Source: Paludibacteraceae bacterium
Lineage (GTDB): Bacteria; Bacteroidota; Bacteroidia; Bacteroidales; Paludibacteraceae
Length of the DNA stretch: 45,848 nucleotides
Direction of reading: 5' to 3'
Assembly (NCBI GenBank): GCA_017391905.1
Contig: JAFOWX010000108.1
Location: forward strand, 1-45,848
Shown here: positions 1-6,641 of the stretch, in pieces
How the letters are laid out: the number at the start of each line of letters is the position of its first letter
Position numbering within the stretch: the first letter of the stretch is position 1
Position numbers and translations under genes: made by a program
Notes under the pieces: generated by a model
What the model was told of the DNA's origin: nothing
The model's database searches: none
The model's input: only the letters and a program-made list of their open reading frames with translations

Positions 1-617
1 AGTGAGTAGATGTCGGAAGAGGCGCCAGCATAACCTTCGCCCTGCAAAATCTCTGGTGCGGTGAAACCTTCAGAGCCACCAATTACGCCAGTGTATATGC
101 TATCGTAGCTCGAAGACAAGCCAAAGTCTATGATGCGTGCGTTGCCCAGTTTATTTATAAGAATATTGTCGGGTTTTAAGTCGTTGTGCAGTATTCCGCG
201 GTGGTGTAGGTAATCTACACCGTTAAGAATATTGTGCAGGAGATGCTCTTTGGTCGCAGAAGTTGATGTATTTCTCGGGCACTTCGACAAGCTCAGTGAC
301 CGAGAATCATACTCACCAAGTGTAACGCCATCAATGTATTCCAACACTATGGCAGGTCCTATAGGAGTGTTTTCTTCAAAGGCAAGCGTAGAAACAATGC
401 AGGCGTGCGACAGCGTTTTGCCCATTTCATATTCACGGCGCAGAATTTCGCTATGCATGGCATCGTGTATATGCGTAGTCTTTAAAATAACATATTTTGT
501 GCCATAGCGTGCTTTGAAAAGACTAAAAACCCTACCTTCACTTATAGTTTCTATTATACTATAGTGATTGGTGGGGTTTTGTGGTTCTATATTAACTGCT
601 CCCGAATACATTTTCAT
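1..617 (-). CDS. Ser/Thr protein kinase, C-terminus beyond window edge
   Basis: Eukaryotic-type protein kinase (phosphotransfer from ATP to Ser/Thr). About 205 residues are visible and the frame is still open at base 1. The ATP-binding lysine is in VILK (about K46), the catalytic loop reads HNDLKPDN (D146, with N in place of the usual R), the metal-binding motif is DFG (164-166) and the activation segment ends in APE (188-190). The glycine-rich loop is degenerate (ISEGRVFSLFKA). A short palindromic repeat is read in frame at residues 104-115, between the hinge and the helix before the catalytic loop, where kinases tolerate insertions. The ATG at 617 was chosen as the first methionine of the open frame; a second Met two codons later is possible. 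The gene follows the 650-1228 gene by 32 bp on the same strand, so they may be co-transcribed. Substrate unknown. Confidence 0.85.
   Translation of the reverse strand, partial: MKMYSGAVNIEPQNPTNHYSIIETISEGRVFSLFKARYGTKYVILKTTHIHDAMHSEILRREYEMGKTLSHACIVSTLAFEENTPIGPAIVLEYIDGVTLGEYDSRSLSLSKCPRNTSTSATKEHLLHNILNGVDYLHHRGILHNDLKPDNILINKLGNARIIDFGLSSSYDSIYTGVIGGSEGFTAPEILQGEGYAGASSDIYS
274..304. repeat. Palindromic element inside the kinase gene
   Basis: CTCGG ... CCGAG arms flank the core CTTCGACAAGCTCAGTGAC. The same core occurs at 1385-1421 and 2383-2403. On the coding (minus) strand it is read in frame as SRSLSLSKCPR without a stop. Confidence 0.75.
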
Positions 618-649
618 AACGAGGGGCAAGTTACAAAAAATATAGGAGA

Positions 650-1228
650 TTACAATTTTTCTAAGGTGGTAAGTCCGCTGGTAAGTCCCATTGAGTAGCG
701 TGGACAGTGTTCGCCGCCATGTACCAAATTATCTACAAACAGCGGATAATTTTTTAGCATAAGGCTACATTCAAAGGTATCGCCTGTTTGTAAGGTGGCA
801 TTCACTGCATCAATGGCTTTAAATGTGCGTCCGCCTACGTATTCTACTATGCATACTCTGTCTGGTAACCAACCCATGCGAATTTTATCGCCGGGGGTTA
901 AATCTTCCACTTTAATAGACATACCTTGTTTTACAATATCAGAATCTGAGTTGGCCTCTTTTTTTAGAAAGGTACAGAAATTTTTCCAATGTTCATGGCC
1001 GATGTATTTACACATTACGTCCAACGTTCTGATAAATACAGTATCGTAAGCTGCAATGCGTCCCCATAGCCTACGTAACGTGTTTTCGGCTATATGACTA
1101 TTGGTGGTACGTTCTATGTCGTAAGCCAACATAGCAAAATCGGTTCTGCTTTCTACGGGATGACCAAATCTTTTTTCAACCGCCTGTTTAAGGGCTACTA
1201 TTTCTGGTGTGTTTGTTTTAATTGCCAT
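650..1228 (-). CDS. Uncharacterised protein with putative N-terminal helix-turn-helix-like domain
   Basis: 192-residue soluble protein; I do not recognise a named family with certainty. The N-terminal third (ALKQAVEKRFG, then IAENTLRRLWG) looks like a small helical, possibly DNA-binding domain found in Bacteroidota proteins. The C-terminal half is beta-rich, with LTPGDKIRMGW and CIVEYVGGRTFKAID resembling a small barrel. There is no signal peptide or membrane segment. The frame extends 10 codons upstream, but the start at 1228 (MAIKTNTPE) is preferred because a TACCTTTG -7 box at 1233-1240 would place the transcript start almost at this ATG. The kinase gene follows 32 bp downstream, suggesting a two-gene unit. 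A regulatory role is inference only. Confidence 0.6.
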   Translation of the reverse strand: MAIKTNTPEIVALKQAVEKRFGHPVESRTDFAMLAYDIERTTNSHIAENTLRRLWGRIAAYDTVFIRTLDVMCKYIGHEHWKNFCTFLKKEANSDSDIVKQGMSIKVEDLTPGDKIRMGWLPDRVCIVEYVGGRTFKAIDAVNATLQTGDTFECSLMLKNYPLFVDNLVHGGEHCPRYSMGLTSGLTTLEKL

Positions 1229-1232
1229 GATG

Positions 1233-1258
1233 CAAAGGTAAGTATTTAGCTTGTACAA
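1233..1258 (-). promoter_or_regulatory. Bacteroidota-type promoter, unknown gene
   Basis: On the minus strand TTG (1258-1256) and TACCTTTG (1240-1233) are separated by 15 nt, shorter than the usual 19-21. Transcription would start within a few bases of the ATG at 1228, implying a leaderless or nearly leaderless message. Confidence 0.45.
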
Positions 1259-1294
1259 TCCATGAAAAGAGCCAAAAAGGGCTGGTTTTAGCGT

Positions 1295-2239
1295 TTAAAT
1301 AATCTTTAAACTTGCAGGTATCATCTTCACAGAGAGTGAGTTACTATTGGTGTTTATAGGCTCACCGTCAATGTGAAGGTAAGCTTCGGTCACTGAGCCT
1401 GTCGACGAATTGATGACCGAAGGGAATAACGGGACATCAAGTATGCAGTCGCCACAATCAAAAGTTTCTACAAACTTGTTTTTGTGCATTTGTTTAAAAA
1501 ACAAACTATATGCCATATAAGGAATATGGTACCATTTAAAAGGTTTAATAATGGTAACGGTAAATAGCCCATCCATCAGGTTAGCGTGTGGGGCAATGTA
1601 GGCATTGTTGCCAAACTGTTTGTTGTTGGCAATGTTTACCACAAATGCCTCGCCTTTTCTACTCTCCAAGCCAGCGTCAGCAGCATCGCTTTCGCAAGAA
1701 CTGTTTTTGCAAAAACTCAAACGATAGGAAAGGGGAGTGTAGTCTTTGTATGCTTTTAAGCTAAGTTTTACGTATGTCAAGAATCCACGTACTTTGGTTT
1801 GAGCAAACATGTGCCCAATAAGCGCATCAAAACCACTACCACACGTGCAGAAAAATTTTCGGCCCAATACCTCGCCACAATCTATACGATACGATTTATG
1901 TTGTTTAATTCGCTCAATAATCTGTTTGGTAGAAAGTCCAAACATGCCCAAATCGCGTGCCAATCCATTGCCACTGCCAGTGCCCACTATGATTAGGGCA
2001 GTCTCAGTACCAACCAGTGCAGACGCAATCTCGTTTACCGTGCCGTCGCCACCCACTGCCACTATTATTTCAACTCCGTCGTTTACAGCTTGCTTAGCCA
2101 ACTCTGTAGCATGACCAGCATATTGGGTTTTAATACCTTTTATACTAAACGCTTCTTCAAGTGCTAAAACCACTTTCTTTGCTCTTTTTCTGGCAGCGTT
2201 GGTGCCCGAAACGGGATTGATAATGATGCGTATGTTCAT
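1295..2239 (-). CDS. YegS/DagK-family lipid kinase
   Basis: Cytoplasmic ATP-dependent kinase of the diacylglycerol / sphingoid-base kinase superfamily (YegS/BmrU type, usually about 300 aa; here 314). The N-terminal nucleotide-binding domain has INPVSGTNAA (residues 7-16), VGGDGTVNE (about 62-70) and the lipid-kinase signature GTGSGNGLARDL (about 86-97). The C-terminal beta-sandwich domain ends in HIDGEP. Family members phosphorylate diacylglycerol or related lipids; the exact substrate cannot be read from sequence. Near the C-terminus (residues about 273-285) a palindromic repeat is translated in frame as SVINSSTGSVTE, directly before the conserved AYLHIDGEP strand. The gene stands alone between the unknown gene and a repeat-filled gap. 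Confidence 0.88.
   Translation of the reverse strand: MNIRIIINPVSGTNAARKRAKKVVLALEEAFSIKGIKTQYAGHATELAKQAVNDGVEIIVAVGGDGTVNEIASALVGTETALIIVGTGSGNGLARDLGMFGLSTKQIIERIKQHKSYRIDCGEVLGRKFFCTCGSGFDALIGHMFAQTKVRGFLTYVKLSLKAYKDYTPLSYRLSFCKNSSCESDAADAGLESRKGEAFVVNIANNKQFGNNAYIAPHANLMDGLFTVTIIKPFKWYHIPYMAYSLFFKQMHKNKFVETFDCGDCILDVPLFPSVINSSTGSVTEAYLHIDGEPINTNSNSLSVKMIPASLKII
1385..1421. repeat. Palindromic element inside the lipid kinase gene
   Basis: Arms TTCGGTCA (1385-1392) and TGACCGAA (1414-1421) pair perfectly around a loop with the CTGAGCCTGTCGACG core, the same family as 274-304. It is read through in frame near the end of the kinase. Confidence 0.75.
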
Positions 2240-2289
2240 ACTTTTTAATTTGCTACTGCAAATATCATAAACAATCCGTAAACATAAAA

Positions 2290-2475
2290 ATTTACTATGC
2301 TATATTTTACTACCCATAGGGTAAATTACATCCCTTACCCCGTAGGGGTTAAACCTTATAGTAAGCATGTCTTAAGCGAGTGCGGTCCCTGAGCTTGTCG
2401 AGGAGAAACCCTCGCAGAGGGTTACACTTTATAGTAGGCAGGTCTTAAGCGAGTGAAACGAGCGCAAGGCCTGTG
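2290..2475. repeat. Cluster of nested palindromic repeats
   Basis: No gene is seen between the lipid kinase start and the tRNA-Lys region. The gap holds, in order: a hairpin with a CCCCGTAGGGG core (2338-2348); a half copy of element ATAGTAAGCATGTCTTAAG (2358-2383) fused to GGTCCCTGAGCTTGTCGAGG (2383-2403); a perfect AACCCTC/GAGGGTT hairpin (2407-2423); and a full copy of the element (2431-2475) whose arms CAGGTCTT and AAGGCCTG enclose a variable loop. A second full copy lies at 34980-35023. Confidence 0.7.
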
Positions 2476-2484
2476 TATAAAAGA

Positions 2485-2510
2485 AAAACCGAAGCTTCTG
2501 CTTCGGTTTT
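2485..2510 (-). terminator. Terminator of the broken second tRNA-Lys
   Basis: AAAACCGAAGC (2485-2495) and GCTTCGGTTTT (2500-2510) form an 11-bp stem with a TTCT loop and a T-run in the minus direction. It follows a tRNA 3' fragment, just as the intact tRNA-Lys is followed by its own terminator. Confidence 0.7.
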
Positions 2511-2512
2511 AG

Positions 2513-2590
2513 TGATCCGCCTGTGGGCTCGAACCGCGAGCACACGGAGTGTGCTCCATATAAAAATGGACAGGGTCTTGGGTTCGAAAT
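2513..2590 (-). pseudogene. Disrupted tRNA-Lys remnant
   Basis: On the minus strand the 3' 23 bases GGTTCGAGCCCACAGGCGGATCA match the T-arm and acceptor end of the neighbouring tRNA-Lys apart from small changes. The 5' part is gone and is replaced by a GAGCACAC/GTGTGCTC hairpin (2533-2552). A second T-arm-like stretch, GGTCTTGGGTTCGAAAT, lies on the opposite strand at about 2572-2588. It cannot fold as a tRNA. Confidence 0.6.
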
Positions 2591-2592
2591 AT

Positions 2593-2633
2593 ATACAAAA
2601 AAAAGAGAGAAACCTTTTCAGTTTCTCTCTCTT
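2593..2633 (-). terminator. Rho-independent terminator of tRNA-Lys
   Basis: AGAGAGAAAC (2604-2613) pairs with GTTTCTCTCT (2621-2630). In the minus direction the stem is followed by a run of T, immediately downstream of the tRNA 3' end. Confidence 0.75.
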
Positions 2634-2634
2634 G

Positions 2635-2707
2635 TGATCCGCCTGGGGCTCGAACCCAGGACCCCAACATTAAAAGTGTTGTGCTCTACCAGCTGAGCTA
2701 GCGAATC
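2635..2707 (-). tRNA. tRNA-Lys (anticodon TTT)
   Basis: 73-nt cloverleaf. Acceptor arms GATTCGC and GCGGATC pair (one G-T), the D-arm has AGCTCAGCTGGTAGAGC, the anticodon stem CAACA/TGTTG encloses CTTTTAA (anticodon TTT), and the T-arm is CTGGGTTCGAGCCCCAG. The discriminator base is A and CCA is not encoded. It has its own promoter and terminator. Confidence 0.95.
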
Positions 2708-2736
2708 ATCATTTGGGTTATCTCTCAAATGCGATG

Positions 2737-2767
2737 CAAAGGTATGGCTTTTTTTTATACCGTGCAA
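2737..2767 (-). promoter_or_regulatory. tRNA-Lys promoter
   Basis: Minus strand TTG (2767-2765) and TACCTTTG (2744-2737) with a 20-nt spacer. This matches the Bacteroidota housekeeping consensus and sits about 30 nt upstream of the tRNA. Confidence 0.8.
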
Positions 2768-2828
2768 ATTTTTGAGCCACTTTTTTGTAGAAAAATGCAA
2801 AAAAAATATTCATGCTCCGTGAGCAGAA

Positions 2829-2862
2829 AATAAAAAAGCGGCAAGAAAAATCTTACCGCTTT
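2829..2862 (-). terminator. Terminator of the sigma/Spy-like operon
   Basis: AAAGCGGCAAGA and TCTTACCGCTTT form a 12-bp stem (one G-T pair) with an AAAA loop. In the minus direction it is followed by a T-run, 20 bp after the stop of the Spy-like gene. Confidence 0.8.
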
Positions 2863-2882
2863 GATTGTCAAAATATTATGTA

Positions 2883-3353
2883 TTATTGTGCCTGTTGCTT
2901 CATTTCTTGGCGTTTTAGGCGCATATTTTTAAATATTTCGTTTTTGTACTTTTCGCTGCATTGTAAAACTTGTGCCAAACGCGAAGCATCAATTTTTTCG
3001 ATGTATTGATCCAATGCTTCTTTGTCTAATTGTGCTCTTTTTAAATCGTTGTTGGCCACTTGTTGCATCAATGTAACCATCTCTTTGCTATCGGTGCACG
3101 TTTCCAATTGTTTTTTTATGGCACGAGTTTCTTTGTTAATGGTTCTTTTTTGTTGATTCAAGTTACGATATATAGCGGTGAAATCGGCTAATTCTTGTTC
3201 TGTTAGGATACCATGTTCGCTAATGTGCGTTAAAACAATTTCGGTCAAGTTGTTTTTTGGACCATTGGGGCATTTTTGAGCTGCGTCATTTTCGGTAGCC
3301 ATTGCCATAGCCGATAAGGCTAATCCCATGCAAATAAAAATCAATTTTTTCAT
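2883..3353 (-). CDS. Periplasmic Spy/CpxP-like helical protein
   Basis: 156-residue secreted protein. A signal peptide (KKLIFICMGLALSAMAMA) precedes a highly charged, all-helical region. The segment LTEQELADFTAIYRNLNQQK resembles the LTxxQ repeat pattern of Spy/CpxP-type periplasmic chaperones and heavy-metal sensors. Two cysteines remain after the signal sequence (in AQKCPNG and ETCTDS), with a third in QCSEKY. It is third in an operon with an ECF sigma factor and a one-TM protein, so it is probably made in response to, or helps sense, envelope stress. The start at 3353 directly follows the previous stop (TAATATG); an ATG 9 bp upstream (MTNMKK) is also possible. Family placement rests on pattern, not alignment. 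Confidence 0.6.
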   Translation of the reverse strand: MKKLIFICMGLALSAMAMATENDAAQKCPNGPKNNLTEIVLTHISEHGILTEQELADFTAIYRNLNQQKRTINKETRAIKKQLETCTDSKEMVTLMQQVANNDLKRAQLDKEALDQYIEKIDASRLAQVLQCSEKYKNEIFKNMRLKRQEMKQQAQ

Positions 3354-3354
3354 A

Positions 3355-3747
3355 TTAGTCATTCATCGATAAAAGTTCGTAAATTTCGTCGCTATCATAT
3401 TCGGCCAATAAATCGTAATAATCGTCTTCCGATAATTCTATGTCCATGTTGTTGGCCATCATCATTTCGTTGTTTAAATCAGTTAGCATGGGTTGTACCG
3501 CTACGTAAGATATACCTGTTAATAAGGTAACAACGGCAGCTACGTACAACAGCGGCTGAATGTGTGCTTTAAAAAACGATTTTTTTATAGCAGGAGCGGG
3601 GGCTGGAGCTACTTCTACTTGTTTAATTTGTTGCTCCAATTGTGCAGAAAAATTGTCAAAGTAGTTTTCGGGCACTTTAAACGGATTTTTCTTGCCAATC
3701 TGTTCAATTATTTTGCTTTGTTCTTCCATTTTCACTAATTTTGGCAT
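3355..3747 (-). CDS. Single-TM anti-sigma-like membrane protein
   Basis: 130 residues. A cytosolic N-terminal segment contains NPFKVPENYFDNF, a motif typical of small proteins encoded after ECF sigma factors in Bacteroidota. A proline/alanine linker (APAPAPA) and one membrane helix (about 66-85, LLYVAAVVTLLTGISYVAV) lead to a very acidic tail (ELSEDDYYDLLAEYDSDE). The position between the sigma factor (34 bp upstream) and a periplasmic Spy-like gene suggests a sigma regulator bridging cytosol and periplasm, but no zinc-finger anti-sigma motif is visible, so this is inference. The start is uncertain: 3747 (MPKLVK) or 3729 (MEEQSK). The longer 3777 start is less likely. Confidence 0.6.
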   Translation of the reverse strand: MPKLVKMEEQSKIIEQIGKKNPFKVPENYFDNFSAQLEQQIKQVEVAPAPAPAIKKSFFKAHIQPLLYVAAVVTLLTGISYVAVQPMLTDLNNEMMMANNMDIELSEDDYYDLLAEYDSDEIYELLSMND

Positions 3748-3781
3748 GTCTAAATGCTTGACGAAGCAATGTAGCAAAGGT

Positions 3782-4336
3782 TTAACGATTATCTAAGATA
3801 TATTGTTCTACTTTTTTTACAGCTAAGTGGTACGATGCTTTAAGCGCACCTTCTGATGTGCCTACAATCTCAGACATTTGAGCGTATGGCATTTCATCAA
3901 AATAGCGCATATTAAACACCAAACGTTGTTTATCGGGTAAGGTAGCAATGGCCTTGTACAGCAGCTTTTCGGCTGCATCGCCATCAAAGTACGGGTCGTG
4001 GTCTATGGTACCGGCAAGCGAAGTTTCAAAATCTGTACTTTCGCTGGAATGACGCGCGTATGCCGATTGCAAAAAGTCTAACGTTTCGTTGGTGGCAATG
4101 CGGTAAATCCAGGTGGAAAAACTAGCATCGCCTCGGTAGCTCAATAAATTGGTCCACGCCTTGATAAAGGTGTTTTGTAAAATGTCGTTGGCATCGTCGT
4201 GTACCATTACCATTTTACGAATGTGCCAATATATGCGCTGCTGATACGTTTTAACCATTTTAGAAAAGGTAATTTGTCTTGTCTTTTCGTCGGCAAAAAG
4301 GGCGCACAGTTCTTTTTTGTCTATCGTTTCTTTCAT
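3782..4336 (-). CDS. ECF-family RNA polymerase sigma factor
   Basis: 184-residue sigma-70 family ECF factor that directs RNA polymerase to a stress or extracytoplasmic regulon. Region 2 is seen in YQQRIYWHIRKMV, DDANDILQNTFIKAW and GDASFSTWIYRIATN. Region 4 is seen in ATLPDKQRLVFNMRYF, then MPYAQMSEIVGTSEGALKAS, a helix-turn-helix ending in YHLAVKKVE. The open frame runs 59 codons further upstream, but that stretch is unlike any sigma factor; the start at 4336 (MKETIDKKEL) gives a normal ECF length. It heads an operon with the one-TM protein and the Spy-like protein. No clear -7 box was found, so autoregulation through a non-housekeeping promoter is possible. Confidence 0.9.
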   Translation of the reverse strand: MKETIDKKELCALFADEKTRQITFSKMVKTYQQRIYWHIRKMVMVHDDANDILQNTFIKAWTNLLSYRGDASFSTWIYRIATNETLDFLQSAYARHSSESTDFETSLAGTIDHDPYFDGDAAEKLLYKAIATLPDKQRLVFNMRYFDEMPYAQMSEIVGTSEGALKASYHLAVKKVEQYILDNR

Positions 4337-4399
4337 GCTTTTAGAATGAGTTGCGAATTTAGTATTTTTCGTTGAATAATAGAATTTTATTGATAAAAA

Positions 4400-4888
4400 A
4401 TGGAAGTTTACGCAAAAAATGTAGTAGAATTTGTTACTGTTGGGGTAGAATATTGTGCGTTTATGGAGCGTATAAACGAAAAAACGTACAATACTTTTGT
4501 GCCGGTGTTGCAAAAGCTGTTGCCTTTTCTATACCTAAAGGCCTCTATGGTAAACAAACCCTTGTCTTTGTGCGAAGATAGCCTTGAAACCTTTGTCTCT
4601 GAGGTAGATTACGAAACCATCCGCATGGGTGCAGCGCATGTTTTAGGACAATACGACGAAGAATTTACGGGCGAAGAAGTGGTGTCTGTTTCGGAATGTT
4701 TAACCGATGTGTACCAAGACGTAAAAGACTTTTTGATGAATTACAAGGGCGGCCAAGAAGAAGTAATGAACGATGCGCTGTTTAATGTGGTAGAAAACTT
4801 TGAACTTTATTGGGGAAAACGTTTATTGCAAGCCCTTACCATTATTCACAAACTTGCCTACATAGAACCAGATGTTGATGAAGAATAA
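4400..4888 (+). CDS. DUF5063 family protein
   Basis: 162-residue acidic, mainly helical cytosolic protein. It fits the DUF5063 family of Bacteroidota, whose genes are commonly found beside an RNase D-like exonuclease and an RlmI-like methyltransferase, as here. Recognisable stretches are YAKNVVEFVTVGVEYC, a helical core, and VVENFELYWGKRLLQALTIIHKL near the C-terminus. There is no signal peptide or catalytic motif I can name. The stop overlaps the next gene by 17 bp, so translation is probably coupled and a shared role in rRNA or tRNA maturation is a reasonable guess. The gene diverges from the sigma operon across only 63 bp. Confidence 0.75.
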   Translation: MEVYAKNVVEFVTVGVEYCAFMERINEKTYNTFVPVLQKLLPFLYLKASMVNKPLSLCEDSLETFVSEVDYETIRMGAAHVLGQYDEEFTGEEVVSVSECLTDVYQDVKDFLMNYKGGQEEVMNDALFNVVENFELYWGKRLLQALTIIHKLAYIEPDVDEE

Positions 4889-5465
4889 TTATCCACCCAC
4901 CATAACCAAAGAAGAAATAAACCAAATGCCCGTTTTATCGTATAAGGATAGGAGCGTGCAAGTGGTTACCAACATGGAACAGTTAGAAGCGGCTATTGCA
5001 GACCTTAACAACTATCCATGGGTGGGCTTTGATACCGAAACCAAACCTTCGTTTACCAAAGGCGTAAAAAACAAGGTGGCATTGGTGCAATTATCAACCC
5101 CCACGGTTTGTTACCTGATAAGGGTATTCAAAATGCAAATGCCCGCCATTTTATCGGCCTTTTTGGCAGCACCCACACCGTTAAAAATAGGATTGTCTTT
5201 GCACGATGATTACCGCGTTTTGTTGCGTTCGTGCCGATTTAAACCCACCGGTTTTGTCGATTTGCAAAAGATAATCAAAAAAGTAGGCATCGAAGAGTTG
5301 GGGCTGCAAAAAATGTACGCCATTTTATTTGGCAAAAAAATCTCAAAATCACAAAGACTTACCAATTGGGAAGCCCCTGTATTAACCCAAGCACAACAAG
5401 AATACGCAGCCATAGATGCGTGGGCTTGTGTGGATATATACGAAAAAATAAAAGATGAATTATAA
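4872..5465 (+). CDS. RNase D-like 3'-5' exonuclease
   Basis: 197-residue DEDDy-type exonuclease domain without the HRDC domains of full RNase D. Exonuclease motif I is FDTETKPSF (catalytic D and E), motif II is in LSLHDDYRVL, and motif III is YAAIDAWACVDIY (Tyr and Asp of the YxxxD motif). The family hydrolyses RNA or DNA 3' ends with two metal ions. The start at 4872 overlaps the DUF5063 stop and a second Met is two codons in. The 3' end overlaps the methyltransferase by 11 bp. This tight three-gene packing suggests joint action on structured RNA; the substrate is not established. Confidence 0.88.
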   Translation: MLMKNNYPPTITKEEINQMPVLSYKDRSVQVVTNMEQLEAAIADLNNYPWVGFDTETKPSFTKGVKNKVALVQLSTPTVCYLIRVFKMQMPAILSAFLAAPTPLKIGLSLHDDYRVLLRSCRFKPTGFVDLQKIIKKVGIEELGLQKMYAILFGKKISKSQRLTNWEAPVLTQAQQEYAAIDAWACVDIYEKIKDEL

Positions 5466-6639
5466 AAAGATTTACCTAAAAAAAGGCAAAGAATCTTCTT
5501 TGCAACGTTTTCACCCATGGGTATTTTCGGGTGCAGTAGCTCATGCCGATAAAAACATCAGCGAAGGCGAAATAGTGGAAGTTTATACAGCTACCAAAGA
5601 ATTTATTGCCGTTGGGCATTACCAAATAGGCAGTATTGCCGTGCGCGTGCTCAGCTTTACCCAACAAGAAATCAATGCGCAATTTTGGCAAAAAAGACTT
5701 AAAGCAGCCTATCAGATGCGAAAAGATGTGGGCTTAGACTATACAGATACCCATTCTTCGTTCCGTTTGGTGCATGGCGAAGGCGATTTTCTGCCTGGGC
5801 TTATTGTTGATTTTTACGGTTCTACCGCCGTTATGCAGGCGCACTCGGTGGGTATGCACGTACACCGCCAAGAAATAGCCCAAAGCATTGTAGCCATCAG
5901 CGAAGGCAAAATTAAAAACGTGTATTACAAATCGGAAACCACCTTGCCCTATAAAGCCGATACGGGGGCCGAAAATGGTTACTTAATAGGTGCGGATAGT
6001 GATGCCATTGCACTCGAAAACGGCATAAAATTTTGCATCGATTGGGAAAAAGGACAAAAAACAGGTTTCTTTATAGACCAACGAAGCAACCGTCAGTTGT
6101 TGGAGCATTACGCCAAAGGTCGCAGGGTACTTAATATGTTCTGCTATACCGGTGGTTTTTCTTGCTATGCCATGCGTGGCGGTGCAGCTTGTGTACACTC
6201 GGTAGATAGTTCGGCCAAAGCCATTGATTTGGTAAACAAAAACATGGAAATGAATTTCCCTGGTGATACACGCCACCAAGCATTTGCCCAAGATGCGTTT
6301 AAATTCCTCGATCAAATGGACAAAAATTACGATTTGATTGTGTTAGACCCTCCTGCATTTGCCAAACACCGCGATGCGCTTCGCAATGCCTTGCAAGGAT
6401 ACAAACGCCTAAATGCCAAGGCCTTTGAAAAAATCAAATCGGGCGGTATCTTGTTTACTTTCTCGTGCTCGCAAGCCGTAGATAAAGACCAATTCCGTTT
6501 AGCCGTATTTTCGGCTGCTGCTATGAGTGGTCGCAAGGTGCGCATTTTGCATCAAGTTACCCAACCTGTAGATCACCCCATCAATATTTACCATCCAGAA
6601 GGAGAGTATTTGAAAGGACTTGTGTTATATGTCGAGTGA
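5455..6639 (+). CDS. RlmI-like class I SAM-dependent rRNA methyltransferase
   Basis: 394 residues, normal for the RlmI/RlmK-L C-terminal type of 23S rRNA cytosine-5 methyltransferases. An N-terminal PUA domain (YLKKGKESSLQRFHPWVFSGAV) and a linker domain are followed by a Rossmann methyltransferase. The SAM-binding motif I is NMFCYTGGFSCYAMRGG (around 226-242) and the catalytic motif IV is LIVLDPPAFAKH. FIDQRSNRQ marks the region just before motif I. It overlaps the exonuclease gene by 11 bp and is last in that operon. The target base cannot be fixed from sequence alone. Confidence 0.88.
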   Translation: MNYKKIYLKKGKESSLQRFHPWVFSGAVAHADKNISEGEIVEVYTATKEFIAVGHYQIGSIAVRVLSFTQQEINAQFWQKRLKAAYQMRKDVGLDYTDTHSSFRLVHGEGDFLPGLIVDFYGSTAVMQAHSVGMHVHRQEIAQSIVAISEGKIKNVYYKSETTLPYKADTGAENGYLIGADSDAIALENGIKFCIDWEKGQKTGFFIDQRSNRQLLEHYAKGRRVLNMFCYTGGFSCYAMRGGAACVHSVDSSAKAIDLVNKNMEMNFPGDTRHQAFAQDAFKFLDQMDKNYDLIVLDPPAFAKHRDALRNALQGYKRLNAKAFEKIKSGGILFTFSCSQAVDKDQFRLAVFSAAAMSGRKVRILHQVTQPVDHPINIYHPEGEYLKGLVLYVE

Positions 6640-6641
6640 TG

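Noticed and set aside
2513-2707. Attachment sites of an integrated element at tRNA-Lys
   Set aside because: No integrase or cargo lies between the tRNA copies and the duplicated part has its own terminator, which fits a decayed tandem tRNA better.
2618-2800. 60-aa open frame on the minus strand
   Set aside because: It lies across tRNA-Lys and its promoter; the protein is a translation of tRNA sequence.
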